From the NCBI RefSeq assembly GCF_040822115.1, contig NZ_CP162004.1, positions 1,550,001 through 1,614,000 on the forward strand: DNA of 64,000 nt, given 5' to 3'. Below are positions 25,462 through 35,520 of this stretch, piece after piece. This stretch comes from Flavobacterium sp. WC2421 (GTDB lineage Bacteria; Bacteroidota; Bacteroidia; Flavobacteriales; Flavobacteriaceae). The translations under genes and the position numbers were made by a program. Within the stretch, counting starts at the first letter, position 1. Each line of letters opens with the position of its first letter. The notes beneath the pieces are model-generated. The model saw only the letters and a program-made list of their open reading frames with translations. It did not search any database and had not been told where the DNA came from.

Positions 25462-28400
25462 TTAAAATTTAAATGTTACGTTACAACCAATATTTCTAGT
25501 TGATGGCAATGAACCAATTGAATATCCTGCAGAGTTTGAGTTTGCACTTAATCCACTTTCTGGGTCAGCATAAGGAAGGTTTTTGCTTATTATCCATAAG
25601 TTTGAACCTACAATGCTAAATTTCATTTCTTGAAGATTCATTCTCTTAACAATAGTAGTAGGTAAGCTATAAGTAATGTTAACTTCTCTTAATTTAACAA
25701 ATGATGCATCGTAAACAAACGCTTTGTTAGGAGCTCTTCTATATCCTGATACGTTTCCATATTGGTCAGGAGAAATAGTTCTTACAGTGTTTGGAGTTCC
25801 GTCAGCTTGTACACCTGGTAAAATTACACCACCACCATTTGCGATAGTATTTCTAATAGGATTTCCTAGTTCATTGTTACCTGCTGTTACGTCATATAGA
25901 CCAGTAGCTAAGCCATAAGCTTGATCAAGAGAGAAGATATCTCCACCTTGTTTCATGTCTATTAAGAATCCAAGAGATAAGTTTTTGTAAGTAAATTTAT
26001 TACGAACCCCACCAATCCAATCAGGATTAACATCTCCGATTACATTGTTAGCTGATGCATTTACAACGTATCTACCGTTAGCACCTACAACTTTTTCGCC
26101 ATTTAAATAAGTAAAGTCTGTACCTCTAAGGACACCATAAGCTTCACCTACAGCAGCATTAAGAGTTACACCTTGACCAAATGAACTTAATCTAAGGTTT
26201 TCAATTCCGTCAACTAACTTAGTAACTTTATTTTCGTTTTTAGACCAGTTTACAAATACATCCCATTGGAAGTTTTTTGATTTAAATGGTGTAACGTTAA
26301 ATTGAACCTCAATACCTTTATTCTCTACAGTTGCTGCATTGATATATCTAGCACTGTTTCCAGTAGATGTAGAATAAGGAACTGAAATTGCTTCTCCATC
26401 ATTTACGTTTTTGTATGCACTTACTTCAAAACCAATTCTTCTGTTTAAAAATTGCATTTCCAAACCAATTTCTTGAGTGTTTGTTTTTACAGCTTTTAAG
26501 TTAGGGTTGTTTTTTGTAGAAGCAACTGAATATTGTTGATTTGTTCCAAATGGGTCATTTTTGATATAAGTATCTACTAATGATTGATTTGGTGTACCAA
26601 GTGGAGATTCAGAATATCCAGCTCTAATTTTACCAAAACTTAACCATGGTTGGTTAACGTGATTTGTGAAAACATATGATCCAGATGCTGAATACGTATT
26701 AATTGCATTTTCGTTTTGTGGTAAAGTAGAGAAAGCATCTCTTCTTACGGTTGCATCTAAAAATGCAAAGTCTTTATATCCAAAAGATGTTGATGCGTAG
26801 TAACTATTGATTCCTTGGTTTACTTCTGATTCTACTGGAAATGGAACACCAGCAACAGAATTAGATAAACTGAAAAGATCTGGAACAATAAGTCCACCTT
26901 GAGTTGAGTTCAATGTAGAAACAACTCTAGTTTTTCTTGATGTACCTCCGGCAACTCCGTTGAAGCTAATGTCTTCTGAGATGTCTTTTTTGAAAGTCAA
27001 GATAAAGTCATAATTTTGTTCAGAGAAGTTTCTCATGTATTTTTGGTACCCAGAAGTTTCTGCTAATCTGTTAATACCAAAATCACCTGCAATAGATCCG
27101 AAAGCTCTTCTTTCTTCACGTAATTCACTGTATGAATCGGTAGAGATTTTACCTGTAGCAGTTAACCAGTCTGTTAGTTTATAGTCTAATTTACCGTAAC
27201 CTAAGAATCTGTTTCTTTCATCTGATTGGAAGTTTTTATTTCTAATGAAATATGGATTATCCCAATAGATTTGTGTTAAATCTGAAGGATCAGAATAGTT
27301 CCAGTTGATGTTTTGTCCACCAGATCTTTCGTAAACTTGTTTCAATTCTTGAACATCAACGTTAGTTTGCCACCATTGACGGAAGTTAGACATAATGTTT
27401 TCATTATATCCTGTTGAGTTTCTACCTACAGTTGATTGAGTGTTGTAGTTAGCAAATGCACTTACAGATAATTTATCTGAAAATATGTGGTTTACTTTAA
27501 CGCTCATACTATTTTTTTTCATATCACTATTTGGTAAAATACCAGTTTGTTTTGAATTAGTAAAGTTCAAAACAAAATTTGTAGTGTCATTTCCGTCTTC
27601 TAACGATACAGAGTTGTTAAAAGAAGTTGCTGTTTGAAAAAATGTTGTAGGATCATTTTTTGCAGCTACCCAAGGAGTAGCTTTTTGATAGCTATCAGAC
27701 CATGGAGTAAATGCATTCCAATTGTATACTAGTAAGTTAGGGTTGAAAGCCGCTCCGTAAGAAGCATCTTCAGAAGTTGGTACAACTAAGTCTTCAACAC
27801 CGTCACCATCAATATCTCTTGATAAGAAATATCCAGAAGCATCTTCATAATAAGGTCCGTAACCAGCACCGTATTTGTCTTGGTATTTAACAAATGTTGA
27901 TTTGTCAATAGTTCCAGCAACAAATTCAGATGATACTGTAACACCTAATCCTTTTTTTGTTCTACCTTTTTTGGTAGTAATCATTACTACTCCATTTCCT
28001 CCTAAGTAACCATATAAAGCAGAAGCTGCTGCTCCTTTTAATATGTTTACGCTTTCAATGTCTTCAGGATTGATATCCATAGCAGCATTACCATAGTCAT
28101 AAGTGTTACCAGCTCCAGTAGTTTGACTTGCAGTATTTGAGTTAATGTTTGAGTTGTTAATAGGCATTCCGTCTATTACAATTAACATTTCATTATTACC
28201 AGTTAAACTCTTAACCCCTCTAGATACAATACTTGAAGACCCTCCAAAGTTGTTGTTTCTTTTGATGTTTACACCAGCTACTTTACCTGAAAGTTCATTA
28301 ATGAAGTTTCCACTTCCAGCTCCTGCTGTTAAATCTTCAGCTTTAATCTCTTGTGTTGCATAACCTAAAGATTTTTTTTCTCTTTTGATTCCTAATGCAG

Positions 28401-28719
28401 TTACAACAACGCCTTCAAGCTCCATAGCAGTGCTTTCTAACTTGACATTAACAGTTGATGATGTAGCTTTTAATTCTTGGGTTTTCATCCCAATGTAGCT
28501 AAATATCAAGATTTGACTTGATGATGCTTTGATAGTATATTTACCATCAAAATCAGTTTGTGCTCCGTTTTTAGTTCCTTTAACTAATACACTTACACCT
28601 GGTAAAGGCATACCTGTATTGTCAGAAACAACACCCGTCACAGCTCTCTCTTGCGCAAAAGTTAGTTGCGCCATAAGTACTACTAGTAGTACTAAGATTC
28701 CATTGAACTTTAGTTTCAT
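25462..28719 (-). CDS. SusC/RagA family TonB-dependent outer-membrane transporter
   Basis: The 1085-residue protein has a signal peptide (LVVLMAQLTFAQ), a carboxypeptidase-like repeat (RAVTGVVSDNTGMPLPGVSV, DFDGKYTI), the plug domain with LEGVVVTALGIKREKKSLGYA and a long beta-barrel ending in an aromatic residue (NVTFKF). The TonB-type plug start and the SusC signature ILKGAAASALYG are clear. It imports large ligands with the adjacent SusD. A BamA-like gene lies 85 bases upstream on the same strand. Confidence 0.96.
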   Translation of the reverse strand: MKLKFNGILVLLVVLMAQLTFAQERAVTGVVSDNTGMPLPGVSVLVKGTKNGAQTDFDGKYTIKASSSQILIFSYIGMKTQELKATSSTVNVKLESTAMELEGVVVTALGIKREKKSLGYATQEIKAEDLTAGAGSGNFINELSGKVAGVNIKRNNNFGGSSSIVSRGVKSLTGNNEMLIVIDGMPINNSNINSNTASQTTGAGNTYDYGNAAMDINPEDIESVNILKGAAASALYGYLGGNGVVMITTKKGRTKKGLGVTVSSEFVAGTIDKSTFVKYQDKYGAGYGPYYEDASGYFLSRDIDGDGVEDLVVPTSEDASYGAAFNPNLLVYNWNAFTPWSDSYQKATPWVAAKNDPTTFFQTATSFNNSVSLEDGNDTTNFVLNFTNSKQTGILPNSDMKKNSMSVKVNHIFSDKLSVSAFANYNTQSTVGRNSTGYNENIMSNFRQWWQTNVDVQELKQVYERSGGQNINWNYSDPSDLTQIYWDNPYFIRNKNFQSDERNRFLGYGKLDYKLTDWLTATGKISTDSYSELREERRAFGSIAGDFGINRLAETSGYQKYMRNFSEQNYDFILTFKKDISEDISFNGVAGGTSRKTRVVSTLNSTQGGLIVPDLFSLSNSVAGVPFPVESEVNQGINSYYASTSFGYKDFAFLDATVRRDAFSTLPQNENAINTYSASGSYVFTNHVNQPWLSFGKIRAGYSESPLGTPNQSLVDTYIKNDPFGTNQQYSVASTKNNPNLKAVKTNTQEIGLEMQFLNRRIGFEVSAYKNVNDGEAISVPYSTSTGNSARYINAATVENKGIEVQFNVTPFKSKNFQWDVFVNWSKNENKVTKLVDGIENLRLSSFGQGVTLNAAVGEAYGVLRGTDFTYLNGEKVVGANGRYVVNASANNVIGDVNPDWIGGVRNKFTYKNLSLGFLIDMKQGGDIFSLDQAYGLATGLYDVTAGNNELGNPIRNTIANGGGVILPGVQADGTPNTVRTISPDQYGNVSGYRRAPNKAFVYDASFVKLREVNITYSLPTTIVKRMNLQEMKFSIVGSNLWIISKNLPYADPESGLSANSNSAGYSIGSLPSTRNIGCNVTFKF

Positions 28720-28804
28720 TTTTAAATATTTTGAATTAGTGTGACAAAACTCTTAATAAATTGTTAACTTTCCTAATAATTGAAAACCTTTTTTATGCGC
28801 GCAT

Positions 28805-30514
28805 TCAAAATTTAACATTATAACTTATATGAATGATTGTGTTATAAAATTTGAATTCTTCGTTTTTTCTACTGCCGTTTGCAATTGATAATTTTATGAA
28901 CCCGCCTTTTGTTAGAGCTCCAATTCCTAAACCTGTTCCTAGTATTTTTGTTGTTTTGTTATTTTTTTCAGTGTTAAAAGGGTCTTTTAAAATGCTGTAG
29001 TCTAGTATGCTATGTATGTATAGCTGTGGTGTAATTAAATAGCGATACTCTGTTAGTAAAGCTGACATTATATTTGCTTGAAGGCTGTTTTCTTTAAATC
29101 CACGTATTGAATTTATTCCTCCATATCGATATAGTTCATTGATATTGTAAGAAGCGCTTTTTAAGTAATAACTTTCATTTTTAATGTTGATAAAATTTTT
29201 TTTATTAATGCTAAATAGATGTTGAATGTTTATATTTATGAACGCTTGTTTATTTGTTGGGGTGTTTTTGTCTTTGAAATTTGTTTCGCGTTCTCCTGTC
29301 CCTAGTTTTAATATTAATATGGTTTTTGATGGAAATAGTGTGTTGTTGTAATTGTAATGACTGTATTCCATGTTTGTTGTGATAAAAGAGTTCTTATAAT
29401 CACTTATGAAATTGGTATTTGTATTTTGGATGTCGCTTGAAGTGGTCGATTGGTATCCTAGGTAGAAACGAGTTTTGTAATTTGAATAATATCCAATGTC
29501 GATTGCTGTTTTTGTATTTTGATATATACTGTCTTGTTTGAAAATATCTAATTGCGCCCTTAGTCCTATTGGGCTATTTAATATATAAGGAATCTCTAGG
29601 CTAGTTTTGAAAGTTTTTTGTTTTTTTTCATCGCTTTTCCAATATAATGTAAATTGTTCTCCGGTTAATAAGAGGTTTTCTAGTTTTAAATCAAGGTATC
29701 CGTTAAGTACTATTTTATTTTGGGCGTTATTGTTAAAACCTATAAATCCGTCAAAATTGTTTGTCTTTCGTTTGTTGAGATAAATGTAGATTTTGGTACT
29801 GTCTTTTGTGAACAGTATTTCTGGATATTTTATTTGGGTTGCGAACCCTAAGTTTTCAAAATCGTTATTAATTAAGGTTACTGTTTTTTGATTGTATGTT
29901 TTGTCCTTGTATTTGCGATTTATTTGGGTAAGGTATCCTTTTGGAAAATAATCGTCAATGTTGTCGTTTGCTTGTTTAATGACGATTTTATCTATTTTTC
30001 TCTGATTTTCTGTTTCAAAGTCTAATTCTGCAAAAAGGATGTCGTTTTTTTTTGTAATATTTCTTAGTTTTAATTTCGTGAATGCGTAACCTCTTAGTTC
30101 TAATTTATGTAGGGTTTCATTTAAAAAATATTCTATTTCTGAATAGGGCATTATTAAGCTGTCCTTCTTTTGGTCGAATAAATTGAGTTTTTTGTATTTT
30201 GAATTTATACCTATATATATATGTATGTATTTTATTTTGTCTCCTATTTTTAAATTCGCAACATAGGAGGTGTCGTTAGTCTTCGTTAATTTAATTAATC
30301 TACTTTCGGTGTATCCTTTTTTTGAAAGTTTCTCCAAAACAAGGTTTGTCTCGTTTTCTATTGATTTTGTATTGATATGTATGGTCGAATAGGTAAGGGA
30401 GTCAATTTTTTTTGTTTCTAATGAAGAGTTTCCTGATATTTTTAATTGAAATTTCTGAGCTTGACAATTTAAGCTTAGGAGTATTAGTAATAGATAGGTT
30501 TGTAGGTGTTTCAA
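28805..30514 (-). CDS. BamA/TamA-like outer-membrane protein with POTRA-like repeats
   Basis: The 569-residue protein starts at TTG 30514 (no ATG is available) with a signal peptide (KHLQTYLLLILLSLNCQA). The N-terminal third shows repeated beta-alpha units such as NLVLEKLSKKGYTESRLIKL and TLINNDFENLGFATQIKYPE, consistent with POTRA domains. The C-terminal two thirds alternate in barrel fashion, with GGINSIRGFKENSLQANIMSALLTEYRY, the surface-antigen motif with RGF. It ends in F. It may assist insertion or assembly of the SusC/D proteins encoded next to it, but this is inference. It may be the first gene of that operon. Confidence 0.75.
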   Translation of the reverse strand: MKHLQTYLLLILLSLNCQAQKFQLKISGNSSLETKKIDSLTYSTIHINTKSIENETNLVLEKLSKKGYTESRLIKLTKTNDTSYVANLKIGDKIKYIHIYIGINSKYKKLNLFDQKKDSLIMPYSEIEYFLNETLHKLELRGYAFTKLKLRNITKKNDILFAELDFETENQRKIDKIVIKQANDNIDDYFPKGYLTQINRKYKDKTYNQKTVTLINNDFENLGFATQIKYPEILFTKDSTKIYIYLNKRKTNNFDGFIGFNNNAQNKIVLNGYLDLKLENLLLTGEQFTLYWKSDEKKQKTFKTSLEIPYILNSPIGLRAQLDIFKQDSIYQNTKTAIDIGYYSNYKTRFYLGYQSTTSSDIQNTNTNFISDYKNSFITTNMEYSHYNYNNTLFPSKTILILKLGTGERETNFKDKNTPTNKQAFININIQHLFSINKKNFINIKNESYYLKSASYNINELYRYGGINSIRGFKENSLQANIMSALLTEYRYLITPQLYIHSILDYSILKDPFNTEKNNKTTKILGTGLGIGALTKGGFIKLSIANGSRKNEEFKFYNTIIHISYNVKF

Positions 30515-30611
30515 TTGAAAATTAATTTTGATAAAAGTAATATAAATATCTAAAGTTTAAAATGTAATTCAATAAGGAAAATAATCTTATTGAAAATTAA
30601 TGGATTAACGT

Positions 30612-30641
30612 TTGTAGAGTAAAAAATAATTTATACATTTG
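30612..30641 (+). promoter_or_regulatory. Promoter of the rpsL-rpsG-fusA-rpsJ operon
   Basis: TTG at 30612-30614 and TACATTTG at 30634-30641 are spaced by 19 bases and match the Bacteroidota -33/-7 consensus. The rpsL ATG follows 54 bases later, leaving a short leader with the hairpin-like CCCCGTAAAAAGCGGG. Confidence 0.75.
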
Positions 30642-30695
30642 CAACCCCGTAAAAAGCGGGAATTAAATATACATAATAAATTTTTAGTATTAATT

Positions 30696-31079
30696 ATGCC
30701 AACAATTCAACAATTAGTAAGAACAGGAAGAACTCAGATAACTAAGAAGAGTAAATCGGTTGCTTTAGATTCTTGTCCTCAAAGAAGAGGGGTTTGTACG
30801 CGTGTTTACACTACAACACCAAAAAAACCAAACTCTGCAATGCGTAAAGTAGCGCGTGTACGTTTGACAAATGGTAATGAAGTAAATGCCTACATCCCTG
30901 GTGAAGGACACAATTTACAAGAGCACTCGATAGTATTAGTTAGGGGTGGAAGGGTAAAAGATTTACCAGGAGTTAGATATCACATCGTTCGTGGTGCACT
31001 TGATACGTCAGGAGTAGCAGGAAGAACGCAAAGAAGATCTAAGTACGGAGCTAAACGCCCAAAAGAAGCAAAAAAGTAA
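30696..31079 (+). CDS. rpsL: 30S ribosomal protein S12
   Basis: The 127-residue protein starts [14 protein letters not shown] and has the S12 core [21 protein letters not shown] and [21 protein letters not shown]. The frame is open upstream to 30639, but the family N-terminus fixes the start at ATG 30696. Lysine at the classic streptomycin-resistance site (TPKKPN) is the wild-type residue. It is the first gene of the str operon. Confidence 0.98.
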
Positions 31080-31103
31080 TTTAAAACGTAATTTTTATTG
31101 AGG

Positions 31104-31117
31104 CGCGATCTATCGCG
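31104..31117 (+). promoter_or_regulatory. GC-rich hairpin between rpsL and rpsG, possible S7 control site
   Basis: CGCGA (31104-31108) pairs with TCGCG (31113-31117) around TCTA, and the flanks AG and CT extend the stem past one G-G mismatch. It stands out in a very AT-rich spacer. In Escherichia coli ribosomal protein S7 represses the str operon by binding the rpsL-rpsG spacer, so this may be the local equivalent. That is inference from position. Confidence 0.4.
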
Positions 31118-31152
31118 GCTGGATGATTATGAAATTTTATTAAAAAAAAGAC

Positions 31153-31629
31153 ATGAGAAAAAGAGCGGCAAAGAAAAGACCACTTTTACCAGATCCAAGG
31201 TTTAACGACCAATTGGTAACGCGTTTTGTGAACAACTTAATGTGGGACGGTAAGAAATCAACAGCTTTTAAAGTTTTTTATGATGCAATTGACATTATAG
31301 AATCAAAAAAGCAAGATGCAGAAAAACCATCATTAGAAATATGGAAAGATGCTTTAACTAATGTTATGCCTCACGTAGAAGTACGTAGTCGTAGAGTAGG
31401 TGGAGCTACGTTTCAGATTCCAATGCAAATTAGACCGGATAGAAAAATCTCTATGGCAATGAAGTGGTTAATACTTTATTCTAGAAGAAGAAATGAAAAA
31501 TCTATGGCTCAAAGATTGGCATCAGAATGTTTAGCTGCGGCTAAAGAAGAAGGTGCTGCTGTTAAGAAAAGAATGGATACTCACAAAATGGCAGAGGCTA
31601 ACAAAGCGTTCTCTCACTTTAGATTTTAA
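31153..31629 (+). CDS. rpsG: 30S ribosomal protein S7
   Basis: The 158-residue sequence has the S7 opening MRKRAAKKRPLLPDPRF, the LVTRFVNNLMWDGKKSTA helix, VEVRSRRVGGATFQIPM and the MDTHKMAEANKAFSHFRF ending. It nucleates assembly of the 30S head. The 73-base spacer before it contains a GC-rich hairpin that may be a feedback control site. Confidence 0.98.
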   Translation: MRKRAAKKRPLLPDPRFNDQLVTRFVNNLMWDGKKSTAFKVFYDAIDIIESKKQDAEKPSLEIWKDALTNVMPHVEVRSRRVGGATFQIPMQIRPDRKISMAMKWLILYSRRRNEKSMAQRLASECLAAAKEEGAAVKKRMDTHKMAEANKAFSHFRF

Positions 31630-31639
31630 TTCATAAGAA

Positions 31640-33796
31640 ATGGCTAGAGATTTAAAATATACAAGAAATATTGGAATTGCTGCTCATATTGATGCTGGTA
31701 AAACAACAACAACAGAGCGTATTCTTTTTTATACTGGGAAATCACACAAAATTGGTGAAGTACATGATGGTGCTGCTACAATGGACTGGATGGCTCAGGA
31801 GCAAGAAAGAGGTATTACAATTACTTCTGCAGCGACAACTTGTGAGTGGAATTTTCCAACTACACAAGGTAAGCCGTTACCAGAAACATTGCCGTATCAC
31901 TTTAATATTATCGATACCCCGGGACACGTTGACTTTACAGTTGAAGTAAACCGATCTTTACGTGTTCTTGATGGTTTAGTTTTCTTATTTAGTGCTGTTG
32001 ATGGTGTAGAGCCTCAATCGGAAACTAACTGGAGATTAGCTGATCAATATAGAGTACCACGTATTGGGTTTGTTAATAAAATGGACAGACAAGGATCTAA
32101 CTTTTTGATGGTATGTCAACAAGTAAGAGATATGTTAAAATCTAATGCAGTTGCAATCACTTTGCCAATTGGTGAAGAAAATGATTTCAAAGGTGTTGTG
32201 GATTTAGTGAAAAACCAAGCTATTGTTTGGCATGAAGAAGGTTTAGGAGCAACGTACGATATTGTGCCTATTCCTGAAGATATGCTTGAAGAAGTGAAAG
32301 AATACAGATCAATTCTTATTGAAGCAGTAGCTGATTATGATGAGAATTTGCTTGAGAAATTCATGGAAGATGAAAACTCTATTACTGAGGAAGAAATCAA
32401 CATTGCATTAAGAGCAGCTGTAATGGACATGGCTATCATTCCAATGATTGCTGGTTCTTCTTTCAAAAACAAAGGTGTTCAATTTATGTTGGATGCTGTT
32501 TGTAAATATTTACCTTCTCCAATGGATAAAGACGGTATCGAAGGGATTCATCCTGACGACGCTGAATTGTTAGAAGAAGATCAAACTAAAATTTTGCGTA
32601 AGCCAGATGTTAAAGAGCCGTTTGCTGCTTTAGCTTTTAAAATTGCTACTGACCCATTCGTAGGTCGTTTGGCTTTTTTCCGTGCTTATTCAGGACGTTT
32701 AGATGCAGGTTCTTATGTTTTGAACACACGTTCAGGAAATAAAGAAAGAATCTCGCGTATATATCAAATGCATGCTAACAAGCAAAATCCAATCGATTAT
32801 ATCGAAGCGGGTGATATTGGAGCGGCAGTAGGATTTAAAGATATTAAAACTGGAGATACATTGTGTGATGAAAAAAACCCAATTATTCTTGAGTCAATGA
32901 AATTCCCTGCGCCAGTAATTGGTATTGCAATTGAACCTAAAACTAAAGCTGACGTTGATAAAATGGGTATGGCTTTAGCTAAATTAGCTGAGGAAGATCC
33001 AACATTTACTGTTAGAACTGATGAAGCTTCAGGACAAACTATTATCTCGGGTATGGGTGAGCTTCACTTAGATATCCTTGTTGATAGAATGCGTCGTGAA
33101 TTCAAAGTTGAAGTAAACCAAGGTGAGCCTCAAGTTGAGTATAAAGAAGCTTTTACAAGAGAAGCTCAACACAGAGAGACATATAAGAAACAATCTGGAG
33201 GTCGTGGTAAATTCGGTGATATCGTATTTAGATTAGAGCCTGCTGATGAAGTGGATGGTAAAACTCCTGTTGGTTTGCAGTTTATTAATGCTGTAAAAGG
33301 TGGTAACGTTCCTAAAGAATATATACCATCTGTTGAAAAAGGTTTCAGGGAAGCTATGAAAACTGGTCCTTTAGCAGGATACCAAGTAGATAGTTTGAAA
33401 GTAACTCTTTTGGATGGATCTTTTCACCCTGTGGATTCTGATGCGCTTTCTTTTGAGTTAGCTGCCAGAATGGGATACAGAGAAGTGGCTAAGGCTGCTG
33501 GTGCTGTAATTCTTGAGCCTATCATGAAAATGGAAGTTATTACACCAGAAGAAAACATGGGGGATATCGTAGGTGATATCAACCGTCGTAGAGGACAGGT
33601 TAATGACATGGGTGATAGAGCAGGTGCGAAAACAATTAAAGCGGATGTACCTTTATCTGAGATGTTTGGATATGTTACTACATTAAGAACTTTATCTTCA
33701 GGTCGTGCAACTTCAACAATGGAATTTTCACACTACGCAGAAACGCCTTCAAATATATCTGAAGCGGTTATCAAAAAAGCAAAAGGAAACGCTTAA
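31640..33796 (+). CDS. fusA: Elongation factor G
   Basis: The 718-residue GTPase has G1 [13 protein letters not shown]3 [10 protein letters not shown]4 NKMD and domains II to V with [10 protein letters not shown] and [20 protein letters not shown]. It has a short insert between switch I and G3 ([18 protein letters not shown]), so it is slightly longer than the Escherichia coli protein. It drives tRNA translocation and, with RRF, ribosome recycling. It lies ten bases behind rpsG. Confidence 0.98.
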   Translation: MARDLKYTRNIGIAAHIDAGKTTTTERILFYTGKSHKIGEVHDGAATMDWMAQEQERGITITSAATTCEWNFPTTQGKPLPETLPYHFNIIDTPGHVDFTVEVNRSLRVLDGLVFLFSAVDGVEPQSETNWRLADQYRVPRIGFVNKMDRQGSNFLMVCQQVRDMLKSNAVAITLPIGEENDFKGVVDLVKNQAIVWHEEGLGATYDIVPIPEDMLEEVKEYRSILIEAVADYDENLLEKFMEDENSITEEEINIALRAAVMDMAIIPMIAGSSFKNKGVQFMLDAVCKYLPSPMDKDGIEGIHPDDAELLEEDQTKILRKPDVKEPFAALAFKIATDPFVGRLAFFRAYSGRLDAGSYVLNTRSGNKERISRIYQMHANKQNPIDYIEAGDIGAAVGFKDIKTGDTLCDEKNPIILESMKFPAPVIGIAIEPKTKADVDKMGMALAKLAEEDPTFTVRTDEASGQTIISGMGELHLDILVDRMRREFKVEVNQGEPQVEYKEAFTREAQHRETYKKQSGGRGKFGDIVFRLEPADEVDGKTPVGLQFINAVKGGNVPKEYIPSVEKGFREAMKTGPLAGYQVDSLKVTLLDGSFHPVDSDALSFELAARMGYREVAKAAGAVILEPIMKMEVITPEENMGDIVGDINRRRGQVNDMGDRAGAKTIKADVPLSEMFGYVTTLRTLSSGRATSTMEFSHYAETPSNISEAVIKKAKGNA

Positions 33797-33807
33797 TCTT
33801 TAAGAAA

Positions 33808-34113
33808 ATGAGTCAAAAAATCAGAATAAAATTAAAATCTTACGATCACATGTTGGTAGACAAGTCTGCTGAGAAGATTGTAAAAACAGTAAAAAGTACT
33901 GGTGCAGTAGTTACGGGACCAATTCCATTACCAACTCACAAAAAACTTTTCACAGTGCTACGTTCTCCACACGTTAATAAAAAAGCGAGAGAACAATTTG
34001 AAGTAATGTCATATAAGAGATTAATTGATATTTATTCATCTTCATCTAAAACTATCGATGCTTTAATGAAATTAGAATTGCCTAGTGGAGTTGAAGTAGA
34101 AATCAAAGTTTAA
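33808..34113 (+). CDS. rpsJ: 30S ribosomal protein S10
   Basis: The 101-residue protein shows the S10 pattern [49 protein letters not shown] and RLIDIYSSS. It lies 11 bases after fusA, as in other Bacteroidota, and so belongs to the str transcript. The genes that normally follow in the S10 operon begin 154 bases later with their own promoter. Confidence 0.98.
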   Translation: MSQKIRIKLKSYDHMLVDKSAEKIVKTVKSTGAVVTGPIPLPTHKKLFTVLRSPHVNKKAREQFEVMSYKRLIDIYSSSSKTIDALMKLELPSGVEVEIKV

Positions 34114-34144
34114 GTATCTTCTAAGGAAAATTAAGGGCACTTTG

Positions 34145-34223
34145 TTTAAGTGAAAACTTTTTTTGGATTGTGTGTAAATAAGTTATACTTTTGCACCACT
34201 TTAAAAATAAGGGTTCACTTAAA
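34145..34223 (+). promoter_or_regulatory. rplC promoter bracketed by a 10-bp inverted repeat
   Basis: TTG at 34163-34165 and TACTTTTG at 34186-34193 form a -33/-7 promoter with a 20-base spacer. TTTAAGTGAA (34145-34154) and its reverse complement TTCACTTAAA (34214-34223) lie on either side. A weak hairpin CACTT/AAGTG (34138-34152) followed by seven T lies upstream and could terminate the rpsJ transcript. Confidence 0.6.
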
Positions 34224-34267
34224 TGATGTGTTCTATTTTTATATTTAATAATTAATAATTAATATTT

Positions 34268-34885
34268 ATGTCTGGGTTAATTGGTAAAAAAATCGGCATG
34301 ACTAGCATCTTTGATGAGAACGGGAAGAATATTCCTTGTACGGTAATTCAAGCTGGTCCATGTGTTGTTACCCAAGTCAGAACCAAAGGTGTTGACGGGT
34401 ACGAAGCGTTGCAACTTGGTTTCGATGACAAAAACGAGAAACATTCCACAAAAGCGGCTTTAGGTCACTTTAAAAAAGCGGGAACTGTAGCTAAGAAAAA
34501 AGTCGTTGAATTCCAAAATTTTGCAACAGAACAAAAACTAGGGGATCTTATTGATGTCTCTATGTTTGTTGAAGGAGAATTTGTAGATGTACAAGGTGTA
34601 TCTAAAGGTAAAGGTTTTCAAGGGGTTGTAAAACGTCACGGTTTTGGTGGTGTTGGTCAAGCAACTCATGGTCAACATAACCGTTTAAGAGCGCCAGGTT
34701 CTGTAGGGGCTTCTTCTTATCCATCTAGAGTATTCAAAGGAATGCGTATGGCTGGACGTATGGGAGGAGAAAATGTAAACGTTCAAAACCTTAGAGTTTT
34801 AAAAGTAGTTACTGAGAAGAATCTACTTGTTATTAAAGGATGTGTTCCTGGTCATAACAACTCTTATGTAATCATTCACAAGTAA
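34268..34885 (+). CDS. rplC: 50S ribosomal protein L3
   Basis: The 205-residue protein has the L3 start [19 protein letters not shown] and the central loop [47 protein letters not shown] that reaches the peptidyl-transferase centre. It is the first gene of the S10-spc block, with its own promoter 75 bases upstream. Its stop overlaps the rplD start by one base (TAATG), which couples their translation. Confidence 0.98.
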   Translation: MSGLIGKKIGMTSIFDENGKNIPCTVIQAGPCVVTQVRTKGVDGYEALQLGFDDKNEKHSTKAALGHFKKAGTVAKKKVVEFQNFATEQKLGDLIDVSMFVEGEFVDVQGVSKGKGFQGVVKRHGFGGVGQATHGQHNRLRAPGSVGASSYPSRVFKGMRMAGRMGGENVNVQNLRVLKVVTEKNLLVIKGCVPGHNNSYVIIHK

Positions 34886-35514
34886 TGGAAGTAAAAGTAT
34901 TAGATTTCAACGGAAAAGATACTGGCAGAAAAGTTCAACTTTCTGATTCAGTATTCGCAATTGAACCAAATAATCACGCTGTATACCTTGATGTTAAGCA
35001 ATATTTAGCTAATCAAAGACAAGGAACGCACAAGGCTAAAGAAAGAGCTGAAGTTGCGGGAAGTACACGTAAGATTAAAAAACAAAAAGGAACTGGTACT
35101 GCTCGTGCGGGTAGTGCAAAGAATCCATTGTTTAAAGGTGGAGGAACGGTTTTTGGACCAAGACCAAGAAGTTATTCATTTAAATTGAATAAAAGCTTGA
35201 AGCGTTTGGCAAGAAAATCAGCTTTCTCTATTAAAGCAAAAGAGTCAAATATTATCGTTCTTGAAGACTTTAGTTTTGAAACTCCAAACACTAAAAATTT
35301 CATTAATGTTTTGAAAGCTTTAGAGTTAGATAATAAAAAATCTCTATTTGTGTTGGGCGATACGAATAAAAATGTATATTTGTCCTCACGCAATTTAAAG
35401 GCCTCTAGCGTAGTAAGTAGCTTAGAATTAAGCACTTACGCTATTTTAAATGCAAATAACTTAGTTCTTTTAGAGAGTTCTTTGGAGATAATTGAAGAAA
35501 ATTTAAGTAAATAA
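34885..35514 (+). CDS. rplD: 50S ribosomal protein L4
   Basis: The 209-residue protein has the L4 loop RQGTHKAKERAEVAGSTRKI, KKQKGTGTARAGSAKNPLFKGGGTVFGPRPRSY, which lines the exit tunnel and is the target of macrolide-resistance changes. The C-terminal domain follows the usual fold. In Escherichia coli L4 also represses its operon, but no similar leader is obvious here. Confidence 0.98.
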   Translation: MEVKVLDFNGKDTGRKVQLSDSVFAIEPNNHAVYLDVKQYLANQRQGTHKAKERAEVAGSTRKIKKQKGTGTARAGSAKNPLFKGGGTVFGPRPRSYSFKLNKSLKRLARKSAFSIKAKESNIIVLEDFSFETPNTKNFINVLKALELDNKKSLFVLGDTNKNVYLSSRNLKASSVVSSLELSTYAILNANNLVLLESSLEIIEENLSK

Positions 35515-35520
35515 TAGGAT

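Noticed and set aside
28795..28804. Exact 10-bp palindrome ATGCGCGCAT at the end of the BamA-like gene
   Set aside because: It is too short to be a terminator, has no T-run, and only one copy was seen, so chance cannot be excluded.
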